Shown here: positions 1-6,625 of the stretch, piece after piece
How the letters are laid out: every line of letters starts with the position of its first letter
Numbering within the stretch: the stretch's first letter is position 1
Source of the DNA: Acidobacteriota bacterium
GTDB lineage: Bacteria; Acidobacteriota; Terriglobia; Acidiferrales; UBA7541
Reading direction: 5' to 3'
Length of the DNA stretch: 14,766 nt
NCBI GenBank assembly: GCA_003224135.1
Contig: QHYO01000284.1
Coordinates: forward strand, 1 to 14,766
The notes under the pieces: model-generated
What the model was told of the DNA's origin: nothing
The model's database searches: none
What the model saw: the letters and a program-made list of their open reading frames with translations, nothing else
Made by a program: the position numbers and the translations under genes

Positions 1-1
1 G

Positions 2-1069
2 CGTCCGGGCACGCAAATTCAGGCTACACCGCCGGAAGTCCTTGCCAAGCTCAAGGCTCGCGTCACGCTTGTGAACACACCCGTCACCGTGCGCGACTCC
101 AACGGTGCGATGATTCACGATCTCGACGAACAGGATTTTCGCGTCACTGATAACGGCGTTCCGCAGAGAATTACGCACTTCGAAGTCGGTGGCGACCCCA
201 TCTCGCTTGTCATCCTCGCCGAAACCAGCTCTCGTGTGGAACCTTTTCTTCCGCAGCTCCGCAAAACCGGGATTCTTTTCACCGAACAAGTCATGGGACC
301 GGAAGCTGAGGCCGCCGTCATCGGCTTTGACAACGGTGTTAAAACGCTGCAGGGATTCACACGCAGCCATGACGCGATCCAGTCGGCGTTTGCGGCACTG
401 AACACCGGCGAATCCGATCTGCATCTCTTTGACGCGATGGCAGCAGGCGTAGAAATGCTCTCCGGTCGCCGCAAGCCGACAAAAGAAACTCCGGCTCCCG
501 GCCGGCGTGTTCTGCTGATTCTCTCTGAAGCTCTCGATACCGGCAGCGAATCGCGTCTTGGAGAAGTGCTCCGCCGCGCGCAACTCGAAAACATCACGAT
601 TTTCAGCGTTGGCCTCTCCACCACGCGCGCGGAGCTGCAAGCCAAGCCGCGTCAGAATGCCCCAGTTCCAATGACGCCGCCCGGTACGTTCGGCATGCCC
701 GGACCTCCGGGCACTGCGCCTACTACGGGCGGCGGCACCAGCGGCGGCATCGACCTCATCGCGCTCGCGCAAGTGCTTGTCGAACACACAAAAAGTGCCG
801 CAACGCAGCACTCTCTGGAAGTCGGAGCAGCCGCCACCGGTGGAGCTTACTATTCCACCTTTAAAGGCCGCAGCATCGAAAGCGCTATCGACGAAATCGG
901 TGGCGAACTCCACTCACAATACGTGATCAGCTATTCGCCCGCTTCACGCTCTGACGAAGGCCAGGACTTCGGCTATCACCAGATTTCCGTTTCGCTGGTC
1001 CCGGACAAAGCCAGTGGCAAGAAAGTCACAACCCGCCCCGGTTACTACATCCCCCCGCCAGGTTCCTAG
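2..1069 (+). CDS. VWFA-related acidobacterial-type protein, 5' end beyond window edge
   Basis: The frame is open from the first bases of the window: the codons before the GTG at 71 read RPGTQIQATPPEVLAKLKAR and join it without a stop, so the GTG at 71 is not the real start. About 355 C-terminal residues are visible. They begin with a motif of the type 'VTVRDSNG..I..LDEQDFRVTDNGVPQRI', typical of the VWFA-related proteins common in Acidobacteriota, followed by a VWA-like alpha/beta domain ('PISLVILAETSS' through 'ITIFSVGLS'), a Pro/Gly/Thr-rich linker (bases about 650-750), and a C-terminal segment ending in 'LHSQYVISYSPASRSDEG' and 'RPGYYIPPP'. Family members are usually exported; the signal peptide would lie outside the window. 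The MIDAS metal site looks degenerate: ETSSR stands where DxSxS is expected, and 'ILSEALDTGS' stands where an Asp normally follows the strand. Family assignment is fairly sure; the partner or ligand is unknown. Confidence 0.85.
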   Translation, partial: RPGTQIQATPPEVLAKLKARVTLVNTPVTVRDSNGAMIHDLDEQDFRVTDNGVPQRITHFEVGGDPISLVILAETSSRVEPFLPQLRKTGILFTEQVMGPEAEAAVIGFDNGVKTLQGFTRSHDAIQSAFAALNTGESDLHLFDAMAAGVEMLSGRRKPTKETPAPGRRVLLILSEALDTGSESRLGEVLRRAQLENITIFSVGLSTTRAELQAKPRQNAPVPMTPPGTFGMPGPPGTAPTTGGGTSGGIDLIALAQVLVEHTKSAATQHSLEVGAAATGGAYYSTFKGRSIESAIDEIGGELHSQYVISYSPASRSDEGQDFGYHQISVSLVPDKASGKKVTTRPGYYIPPPGS

Positions 1070-1090
1070 CAACAACCTGTCACAACAAAC

Positions 1091-1171
1091 TTGTCATCTT
1101 GAGCGAAATGGCCCGGGCTTTTCCTTGCGCTGCGTTTTTCGCGCGGGAGGCCCGCAGCCGAGGGATCTTAA
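1091..1171. repeat. Degenerate intergenic repeat-like element (REP-type)
   Basis: The gap between the VWA-like gene and the acetyltransferase contains 'TTGTCATCTTGAGCGAA' at its left side and 'CAGCCGAGGGATCTTAAG' at its right side. These resemble the two halves of a TCATCCTGAGCG...CGAAGGATCT element that I recall as frequent between genes of Acidobacteriota. The halves are separated by about 45 bases holding a CGGGC (1114-1118)/GCCCG (1150-1154) inverted repeat and a GC-rich, T-interrupted core. Only one copy is in the window, so repetition cannot be shown here. It could instead be a terminator-like spacer of the VWA-like gene. Confidence 0.25.
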
Positions 1172-1283
1172 GCAAACACTCGTCCGCGAGCGATTCGTTG
1201 AGAACAAGTTATGCCCACTCCACAGCGCTCGCTTACTTCCGCCCGCCGAGCTAACATTTTCTGGTAACACTCGGATACTGCTG

Positions 1284-1859
1284 ATGCAAAAATCCGCGAT
1301 CCCATTCTCGCTGCGCCTCGCAACCAGCGCCGACATCCCCGCGCTCCACTCTCTAATCGAAGCCTCTGTCCGCGGCTTACAGAAAAATGACTACACGCTC
1401 GAACAAATCGATGGCGCACTTGGCACTGTGCTGGGACTGGATACGCAGCTGGTAGCAGACAAAACCTATTTCGTCGCCGAAGCGAAGGCGGCGTGCGCTC
1501 GGATCATCGTCGGGTGCGGCGGCTGGAGCAATCGCAAAACTCTCTTCGGCAGTGACCACGCGCCAGTTCGCGAACCGGAATTTCTCGATCCTGCAACCGA
1601 CGCAGCCAAAATTCGCGCCTTCTTCATTCACCCTGATTGGGCACGCCGCGGCCTCGGCTCCAAAATTCTCGAAGCTTGCGAATCCGCCGCCCGCGTCGCT
1701 GGCTTCTCGCGTTTCGAAATGGGCGCCACGCTCACCGGCGTTCCGCTCTATCTGCAGCGCGGCTATCACGTCCTCGAACGTATCGAAGTGCCACTCCGCA
1801 ACGGCGCCGCTCTTCCCATCGTTCGAATGGCAAAGTCCGACCCCGTCGGAATCTCGTGA
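1284..1859 (+). CDS. GNAT-family N-acetyltransferase
   Basis: Predicted 191-residue single-domain enzyme of the Gcn5-related family, which transfers an acetyl group from acetyl-CoA to an amine; the substrate is unknown. The N-terminal 'LRLATSADIPALHSLIEASVRGL' is the usual beta1-alpha1 opening. Motif A runs from about residue 109 to 135: 'KIRAFFIHPDWARRGLGSKIL', with the RRGLG pyrophosphate-binding loop at residues 121-125. Motif B follows with 'ATLTGVPLYLQRGYHVLERIEVPL' (about 148-171). The ATG at 1284 was chosen because the fold begins 7-10 residues later; an in-frame ATG at 1014 would overlap the previous gene and add 90 residues of no recognisable sequence through an intergenic element. 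The Shine-Dalgarno match before 1284 is weak. The gene ends 10 bp from the end of the convergent ABM gene. Confidence 0.88.
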   Translation: MQKSAIPFSLRLATSADIPALHSLIEASVRGLQKNDYTLEQIDGALGTVLGLDTQLVADKTYFVAEAKAACARIIVGCGGWSNRKTLFGSDHAPVREPEFLDPATDAAKIRAFFIHPDWARRGLGSKILEACESAARVAGFSRFEMGATLTGVPLYLQRGYHVLERIEVPLRNGAALPIVRMAKSDPVGIS

Positions 1860-1869
1860 GATTTTTAGC

Positions 1870-2244
1870 CTACGCGATCTGCTTCCAGAACCCAACTTCG
1901 CGCGAAGAAATTAACGCGTCCTTGCGCGCGTTCCATCGAAGGAAATGATCCGTCCTCGTATGCGCTGTGTGGTGTTCACGCGTTTCCCAGATTTCGTGCA
2001 GCAGATACGCTGCCGGCCCTTCCGCCGAGCGATGCAACTCGTAGCAGAGGCATCCCTCTTCTTTTCGCGTCGGTGCGATCAACGCGCGCAGCTCGGCCTC
2101 CAACATCAACTCTTGCCCATCACGCGGCCGCAGAATCACGGCCAGCGTCACCGCATCCCTCGGGAGCTTCTCATTGCTTCGCGCTTTGTTTCCGCGCCGT
2201 ACCCGCTTCTTGCCTCTGGCCCGCTTGTTTTTTTTCTTGGCCAT
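1870..2244 (-). CDS. ABM-fold (antibiotic biosynthesis monooxygenase / YgiN-like) protein with basic N-terminal tail
   Basis: The 124-residue product has an ABM ferredoxin-like domain from about residue 30 to the end. The hallmarks are 'EEGCLCYELHRS' followed by 'AAYLLHEIWETREHHTAHTRTDHFLRW', matching the pattern of YgiN-type quinol monooxygenases (E.GC..F.........F.LYE.......A..AH...PHF). Such proteins act as small dimers on quinones or polyketides without a metal or flavin; the substrate here is unknown. Residues 1-29 are odd: 15 of 29 are Lys or Arg. The start is uncertain. The ATG at 2244 has no Shine-Dalgarno sequence but sits 10 nt after a good -10 box, suggesting leaderless translation. 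An internal GTG at 2151 (residue 32, exactly at the domain start) has GAGGG five bases upstream and would give a normal 93-residue ABM protein. Confidence 0.85.
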   Translation of the reverse strand: MAKKKNKRARGKKRVRRGNKARSNEKLPRDAVTLAVILRPRDGQELMLEAELRALIAPTRKEEGCLCYELHRSAEGPAAYLLHEIWETREHHTAHTRTDHFLRWNARKDALISSREVGFWKQIA

Positions 2245-2254
2245 AATGGCGGGG

Positions 2255-2282
2255 ATTGTACTCTAATGGCCCCTATTGGCAA
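2255..2282 (-). promoter_or_regulatory. Sigma-70-type promoter of the ABM gene
   Basis: On the minus strand TTGCCA (2277-2282) is followed after 16 bases by TACAAT (2255-2260). The ATG of the ABM gene starts 10 nt after the -10 hexamer, so a start site about 7 nt downstream would leave a leader of only a few bases. It lies in the 68-bp gap behind the M14 peptidase gene, so the ABM gene probably has its own transcript. This is motif evidence only. Confidence 0.45.
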
Positions 2283-2312
2283 GCGGAACCGCTCTCTCGG
2301 CCGGCCACTGCG

Positions 2313-5300
2313 CTACTTTTCGTCGTCCTTGCGCCCCGCATTCAGACTGTCGTAATTCATCACCGTATTCAGGACCAGCGAATAAGTCCCCTGTGTCTCG
2401 CCGCGCCACACGGGATTGATCGAGAACATCACCACGTGGCCTTTCCCGAACGTCGCGTCCACCACCGCGGGATGCTGCGCGATGTCGCCGCCGTTTTCCA
2501 CCAATCCGGCAATCAACAAGTCCTTCGCATCTGCGTAGCGCAGCACAACCCGAGCTCGCAGCGCCGGCGGAATCACTCTCGGGTTGTTGTACCGCTGCTC
2601 ATCGGTCACCGCCGGATTCTCCCAGGCTTCGTTCTCCGGCTCCTCGGGAGCCTCCGTTCCCAATCTACCAACCGCGAAATCCGGATCGTCCTTCGTGCCG
2701 CGTCCGGTCGGCCGGGCTCCCTTCTCCGGTCCCAATCGGCGCCTGCGGCGCGAGGCCGCAATGCTGTTCAGCGAAAATATTGGCCCGTTGTCGCAGTAGG
2801 CAGCCACTTTCTCGCCGTAGCCATACGCGATCGGGCTAGCGCCATCGATCAGGCGCGTGCCCACCACCGACCCAACGATTTTCATTTTTTCGGAAATGCT
2901 GGTGCCAACTCCGCTCGTTAAGCCGACACCCGAGGCAAATTGTGCGGTGTCCATCACCGTCAAAAGCACACCACCGTCGCTTACGAATTTCTGCAGCTTC
3001 GCCACGCCATCCCAACCTAGTCCCGGACGCAGGTCGTCTGTGGCATCATTTTTTCCAACCAGATTCGGCGTCTCCGGCGTGTTCTGCCATGGCAAGGGAT
3101 TCCCCCAACTGGTCGGAAGCCCGTTCACAATATTGTTCAGGGAACCGCCCGACCCAACCGGCGGGAATAGAATCACATCGTATTTTTCGCGCAGGTCTGG
3201 GGTCTTCGCGATGCTCTGCGTGCTTGCATAATCATACGGGATCTGCAGTTTATCGAGCGCCAGGCGCCACCATCCCTCGGTCTGTGTGCTCAACCAGGTG
3301 TGTAGCAGCAAAATCCGTGCGGCGCGCAAGGGATGTGCCTTGGCGTTTGGCGCAGACCCCAGTGCAAGAGGTTGCAGCCCAAGCTCTCTCGTCGCTGCGT
3401 CTAGTTGCGCACGGTCCGCGCCCTTCACTAAAATTGTTCCTGGCGCAAATTTCTTGCCGCTCGATTCAAATGTTTCCTCCACGGCTTCGATGTCGGCATC
3501 TTTCAGCCGGTAACGCAAGGAAGCCAGCGCAGGCTCGGCATGGTTCTCGATTGCGAAAACCGTTCCTTCGCCCTTCACTCCGCCAGGCACTCGCAATTCC
3601 GTGACCCGTTCCATGGGAGCCGCCAGAATTTTTCCGTCGGTGACGCGTGCAACCTGCACGCCGTAGAGTTCGCCGAACGTCCAGCCAGTGTCGTCGTAGG
3701 GCGTTTTCTGCGGATCCTCAGGGCTCCAGTATTGGTGATCGAGCAACGCATCCGCGACGCGCGAGTAGGGCTGATCCATTCTAATCACGTAACTCCGCGC
3801 GGGAAACGCCTTCGTAGTCGGTTCCGGTTTCTCGTCTTTCTTCTGCTCTTTCTTTTCGTCGGCCTTGCCTGGCTTCTTCTCCTTTTTCGCAGGCAGCGCC
3901 ACCGTCACAGCGGTTGTCAGCCGCGAAATCTCGACATGCTGCTTTTCGAGCACGCGCAGCAACTCCAATTGCACCGTCGGACGTTTTTCATCGGCCGGCA
4001 ACACGTACGCCGCGGGTCCTTCCGTCTTCGGTTTTTCTATGGAGCGTTTTGCCTTGGCATAAAAATTCTTCAGGAACATCCGCTTGTTTTCATTGAAATA
4101 GTGCAGCGAAACGAGCAATCCGGTTTCTTCATAGTTATTGTTGTCGCGTTGCGACCACATCACTTTCGGCAGCGGTGGATTCTGCTTGTACCATGTGCGC
4201 GCGTACTCTTCCGGCTCGAGCGTGCGTTCCAGCGTGTCTGATCCGCCGTTGCCAAACGTTTCGTACAACCGGCTGATTCCGTTGTGCAGCGCCGCAATAA
4301 ACATCAAATATCCCGGCGACCACGTATCGAAGTTCCCGTGCGCAAATACGCCGGGCATGCCGAATTTCGTCATGTCAGCCACGTTGCGCGCGCCGATCAT
4401 CTGCCATTCATCCGCCAAAATCGGGTCGATCCAGGCGTTGTACGGCCCGTCCCCAATTGTGTTGTCGTAAAGATACGGCACAGACTCGTGCAGATCGTGC
4501 AACACCTGAGCATTCCACTGCACATACGTGTTCATCACGTTCTCGGTGAGCTTCAGCGTCACGCCCATCGCGTCGCGATTGTTGTCGTGCCCCACGTACT
4601 TGCCCCAATAAACAAGCGGCGGATAAAAATCTTTCGGGTGCGCCAGATGCCATTTGTAGATGTCCACCATGCGGTCGCGCCCGTCCACTTCCACGACAGG
4701 AGTGATCAGTGTGACGATGCCGTCGCGAATTTCCTTTACGTACGGGCTCTCGTCCACTGCTAGCCGGTAGGCTAGCTCCATCAGTGCGGTAGGCGCGCCA
4801 GTTTCAGGCGAGTGAATTGTTCCGGTGATGTAATAAACAGGAACCGCTTGCGCGACGATCTTGTCGGCTTCGGCGTCGTTCAACTGCAGCGTACGAGGAT
4901 CGGCGAGCCTCGCAAGCTTCGCGCGGTTGTCCTCGAGTCTTTTCAAATTTTCCTCGGACGAAACCGCCACCGCGATCATCTCGCGGCCCTCTTCGGTCGT
5001 CCCGATCGAGAAAACCTTCACGCGCGGGCTGGCTTTCTCCAGCATCCGCATGTATTTGTATACATCCTCCGCATACGGCAGAATTCCCGGCGCGCCAGCC
5101 ACGTCGCCAAGCACCGCTTCCGGCGTGGGCACGTTCTTCGATGCCGGCAGATAGTTCACCAGCGGTGAAGTGAAAAAAGGCTCCGTCGTGTATTTCTTCA
5201 TCTTCGCGGTGTATGCCTCGTCCACGGGCTGTTTCGCATCACGGCCAGGAGCAGTCTCGCCATCAGCCACCAGGAGCGGTGCAAAAAAGACGCAGAGAAT

Positions 5301-5363
5301 GATGCCCATTACAGACTTCGCAACAGACTTCGATACAAACTTCGACACGTGCGGAGGGTTCAT
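2313..5363 (-). CDS. Exported M14-family zinc carboxypeptidase-like protein, two-part, 1016 aa
   Basis: Predicted secreted or periplasmic metallopeptidase. Residues 1-33 form a signal peptide: a Lys-containing N-region, hydrophobic stretch 18-33 and likely cleavage after LLVA. The M14 catalytic domain spans about 90-440. H184-S-P-E187 ('TGTIHSPETG') is the HxxE zinc motif, H292 in 'VLHDLHES' fits the third ligand, and R263 in 'HDNNRDAMG' fits the substrate-carboxylate Arg. E368 in 'LYETFGNGG' is a candidate for the general-base Glu. A Lys/Glu-rich, probably disordered linker covers about 492-518. The C-terminal half (about 680-1010, 'ARILLLHTW...DVILFPPVG') looks like a class-I glutamine-amidotransferase-like fold seen in related large M14 proteins (inference), and carries an Arg run (RRRRR) plus an acidic stretch before its last strands. 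GGGAG lies 5 nt before the ATG, supporting this start; a TAGAAT -10-like box lies further upstream without a clear -35. The true substrate, peptide or cell-wall-derived, cannot be told. Confidence 0.88.
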   Translation of the reverse strand: MNPPHVSKFVSKSVAKSVMGIILCVFFAPLLVADGETAPGRDAKQPVDEAYTAKMKKYTTEPFFTSPLVNYLPASKNVPTPEAVLGDVAGAPGILPYAEDVYKYMRMLEKASPRVKVFSIGTTEEGREMIAVAVSSEENLKRLEDNRAKLARLADPRTLQLNDAEADKIVAQAVPVYYITGTIHSPETGAPTALMELAYRLAVDESPYVKEIRDGIVTLITPVVEVDGRDRMVDIYKWHLAHPKDFYPPLVYWGKYVGHDNNRDAMGVTLKLTENVMNTYVQWNAQVLHDLHESVPYLYDNTIGDGPYNAWIDPILADEWQMIGARNVADMTKFGMPGVFAHGNFDTWSPGYLMFIAALHNGISRLYETFGNGGSDTLERTLEPEEYARTWYKQNPPLPKVMWSQRDNNNYEETGLLVSLHYFNENKRMFLKNFYAKAKRSIEKPKTEGPAAYVLPADEKRPTVQLELLRVLEKQHVEISRLTTAVTVALPAKKEKKPGKADEKKEQKKDEKPEPTTKAFPARSYVIRMDQPYSRVADALLDHQYWSPEDPQKTPYDDTGWTFGELYGVQVARVTDGKILAAPMERVTELRVPGGVKGEGTVFAIENHAEPALASLRYRLKDADIEAVEETFESSGKKFAPGTILVKGADRAQLDAATRELGLQPLALGSAPNAKAHPLRAARILLLHTWLSTQTEGWWRLALDKLQIPYDYASTQSIAKTPDLREKYDVILFPPVGSGGSLNNIVNGLPTSWGNPLPWQNTPETPNLVGKNDATDDLRPGLGWDGVAKLQKFVSDGGVLLTVMDTAQFASGVGLTSGVGTSISEKMKIVGSVVGTRLIDGASPIAYGYGEKVAAYCDNGPIFSLNSIAASRRRRRLGPEKGARPTGRGTKDDPDFAVGRLGTEAPEEPENEAWENPAVTDEQRYNNPRVIPPALRARVVLRYADAKDLLIAGLVENGGDIAQHPAVVDATFGKGHVVMFSINPVWRGETQGTYSLVLNTVMNYDSLNAGRKDDEK

Positions 5364-5440
5364 GACATCTCCCGTGACAGAAAGCGTGCGGATTCTAATT
5401 CAATTGGACGTGCGAAGAGAAGCTTTGCGATACAACTTTC

Positions 5441-6598
5441 TCATTCAAGGGGAAGAAACATGATGCAGATGGGCGAAGGAACGGACAGCGTTTCGCCCGT
5501 TGGCGTCAGCTTGCCGGTCGCGGGATCAATGCGGAATTCCACAATCGTGTCGGAATTCTGATTCTCAGCGAGCAGAAAAGTTCCCGTGGGATCAATCGCA
5601 AAGTGCCGCGGCTCCTTCCCACCTGTCGGAACATCCGCAACCTGCGCGAGTGTGCCATTTCTGGAATCGATCGAATAGACAACGATCGAATCACGGCCTC
5701 GGTTCGAGGCATAAAGAAACTTTCCGCTCGGGTGAATTTCAATCTCCGCCGCATCGTTTCGCCCAGAAAATCCCGCCGGGAGCATTGGGACAGTTTGAAT
5801 CGAGCGGGACTTCCCCGTGCTTTCGCTGGCGAATACCGTCACGGTGGATTCCAACTCGCCCAAAACGTACATGAATTTGCGATCTTTGGAGAAGGCTACG
5901 TGGCGGGGCCCTATTCCTGGCTTGAACTCCGCTGAATCCTGTGTTGCGGTCAGGGTTCCCTTGGCTGAGTCAAATTTGTAAACCAATACGCGGTCTAGCC
6001 CCAGGTCGGCCACATACACCAATCGATTGTTCTCCGAAGGCGCGATCCAATGCGCATGCGAGCGGTCCTGACGCTTCTTGTTCGGGCCCGTCGTACCCTG
6101 GTCTGTCAACAAAGCGGTGTGTTCACCGAGCTTTCCGTCGGCAAGAATTGGATAGACAACCACGTTTCCGCTGGTGTAGTTCGCGGAGAAAAGAAATTTC
6201 CCCGTGCGGTCAAACGAGAGATGGCAGGGATCTTCTCCGAGCGCCGGTAGTTCGTTCAGCAACGTCAATTTGCCGCTCTTGGGCTCAATGGCGAAGGCGC
6301 TGACCGTGCTCGCCTTGCCCATTTCGTTCGCGGCGTACAAATATTTTCCGCTGGGATGCACCGCCACCCACGACGGATCTTTCGTCTCGCCGGCAAGCTC
6401 AAGCGCCGACATTTTCCCCGTCGCCGCGTCAAAACGAAATTCGTAAATGCCTTTGCTGTCGGTTTTTGTCGTGTAGTTCCCGACGTACGCCCGGTATTCC
6501 GTGTGCGAAGCAGATGTTGCTGCGTCACGCCCGGCATAGAGCGCAAGCGGCGCAGTCAGAAGAATTGTAAACGAGATAAAGCGGCGCAAGTTGTTCAT
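5441..6598 (-). CDS. Exported lactonase-family seven-bladed beta-propeller (6-phosphogluconolactonase-like)
   Basis: The 385-residue protein belongs to the lactonase/YbhE beta-propeller family, whose best known member hydrolyses 6-phosphogluconolactone in the pentose phosphate pathway. Residues 1-22 (MNNLRRF then a hydrophobic run ending ALYA) form a signal peptide, so this member is probably exported and may act on another lactone. The blade signature recurs: 'HPSGKYLYAAN' (81-91), 'DRTGKFLFSAN' (130-140), 'NNRLVYVADL' (190-199), 'KDRKFMYVLGE' (238-248), 'HPSGKFLYASNRG' (289-301) and 'DPTGTFLLAEN' (336-346). The conserved 'HAHW' is at 181-184. The gene starts 27 bp after the gyrA stop with no obvious Shine-Dalgarno sequence; it may be a read-through gene of the gyrase operon or use a weak promoter (TAGACT about 9 nt before the ATG). 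The M14 gene begins 77 bp further on. Confidence 0.88.
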   Translation of the reverse strand: MNNLRRFISFTILLTAPLALYAGRDAATSASHTEYRAYVGNYTTKTDSKGIYEFRFDAATGKMSALELAGETKDPSWVAVHPSGKYLYAANEMGKASTVSAFAIEPKSGKLTLLNELPALGEDPCHLSFDRTGKFLFSANYTSGNVVVYPILADGKLGEHTALLTDQGTTGPNKKRQDRSHAHWIAPSENNRLVYVADLGLDRVLVYKFDSAKGTLTATQDSAEFKPGIGPRHVAFSKDRKFMYVLGELESTVTVFASESTGKSRSIQTVPMLPAGFSGRNDAAEIEIHPSGKFLYASNRGRDSIVVYSIDSRNGTLAQVADVPTGGKEPRHFAIDPTGTFLLAENQNSDTIVEFRIDPATGKLTPTGETLSVPSPICIMFLPLE

Positions 6599-6625
6599 GG
6601 CGCCGACAGTCTAACACCAACACGC

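Noticed and set aside
1014..1283. Upstream extension of the acetyltransferase to an ATG at 1014
   Set aside because: It would overlap the end of the VWA-like gene and translate an intergenic element; the GNAT fold begins just after 1284.
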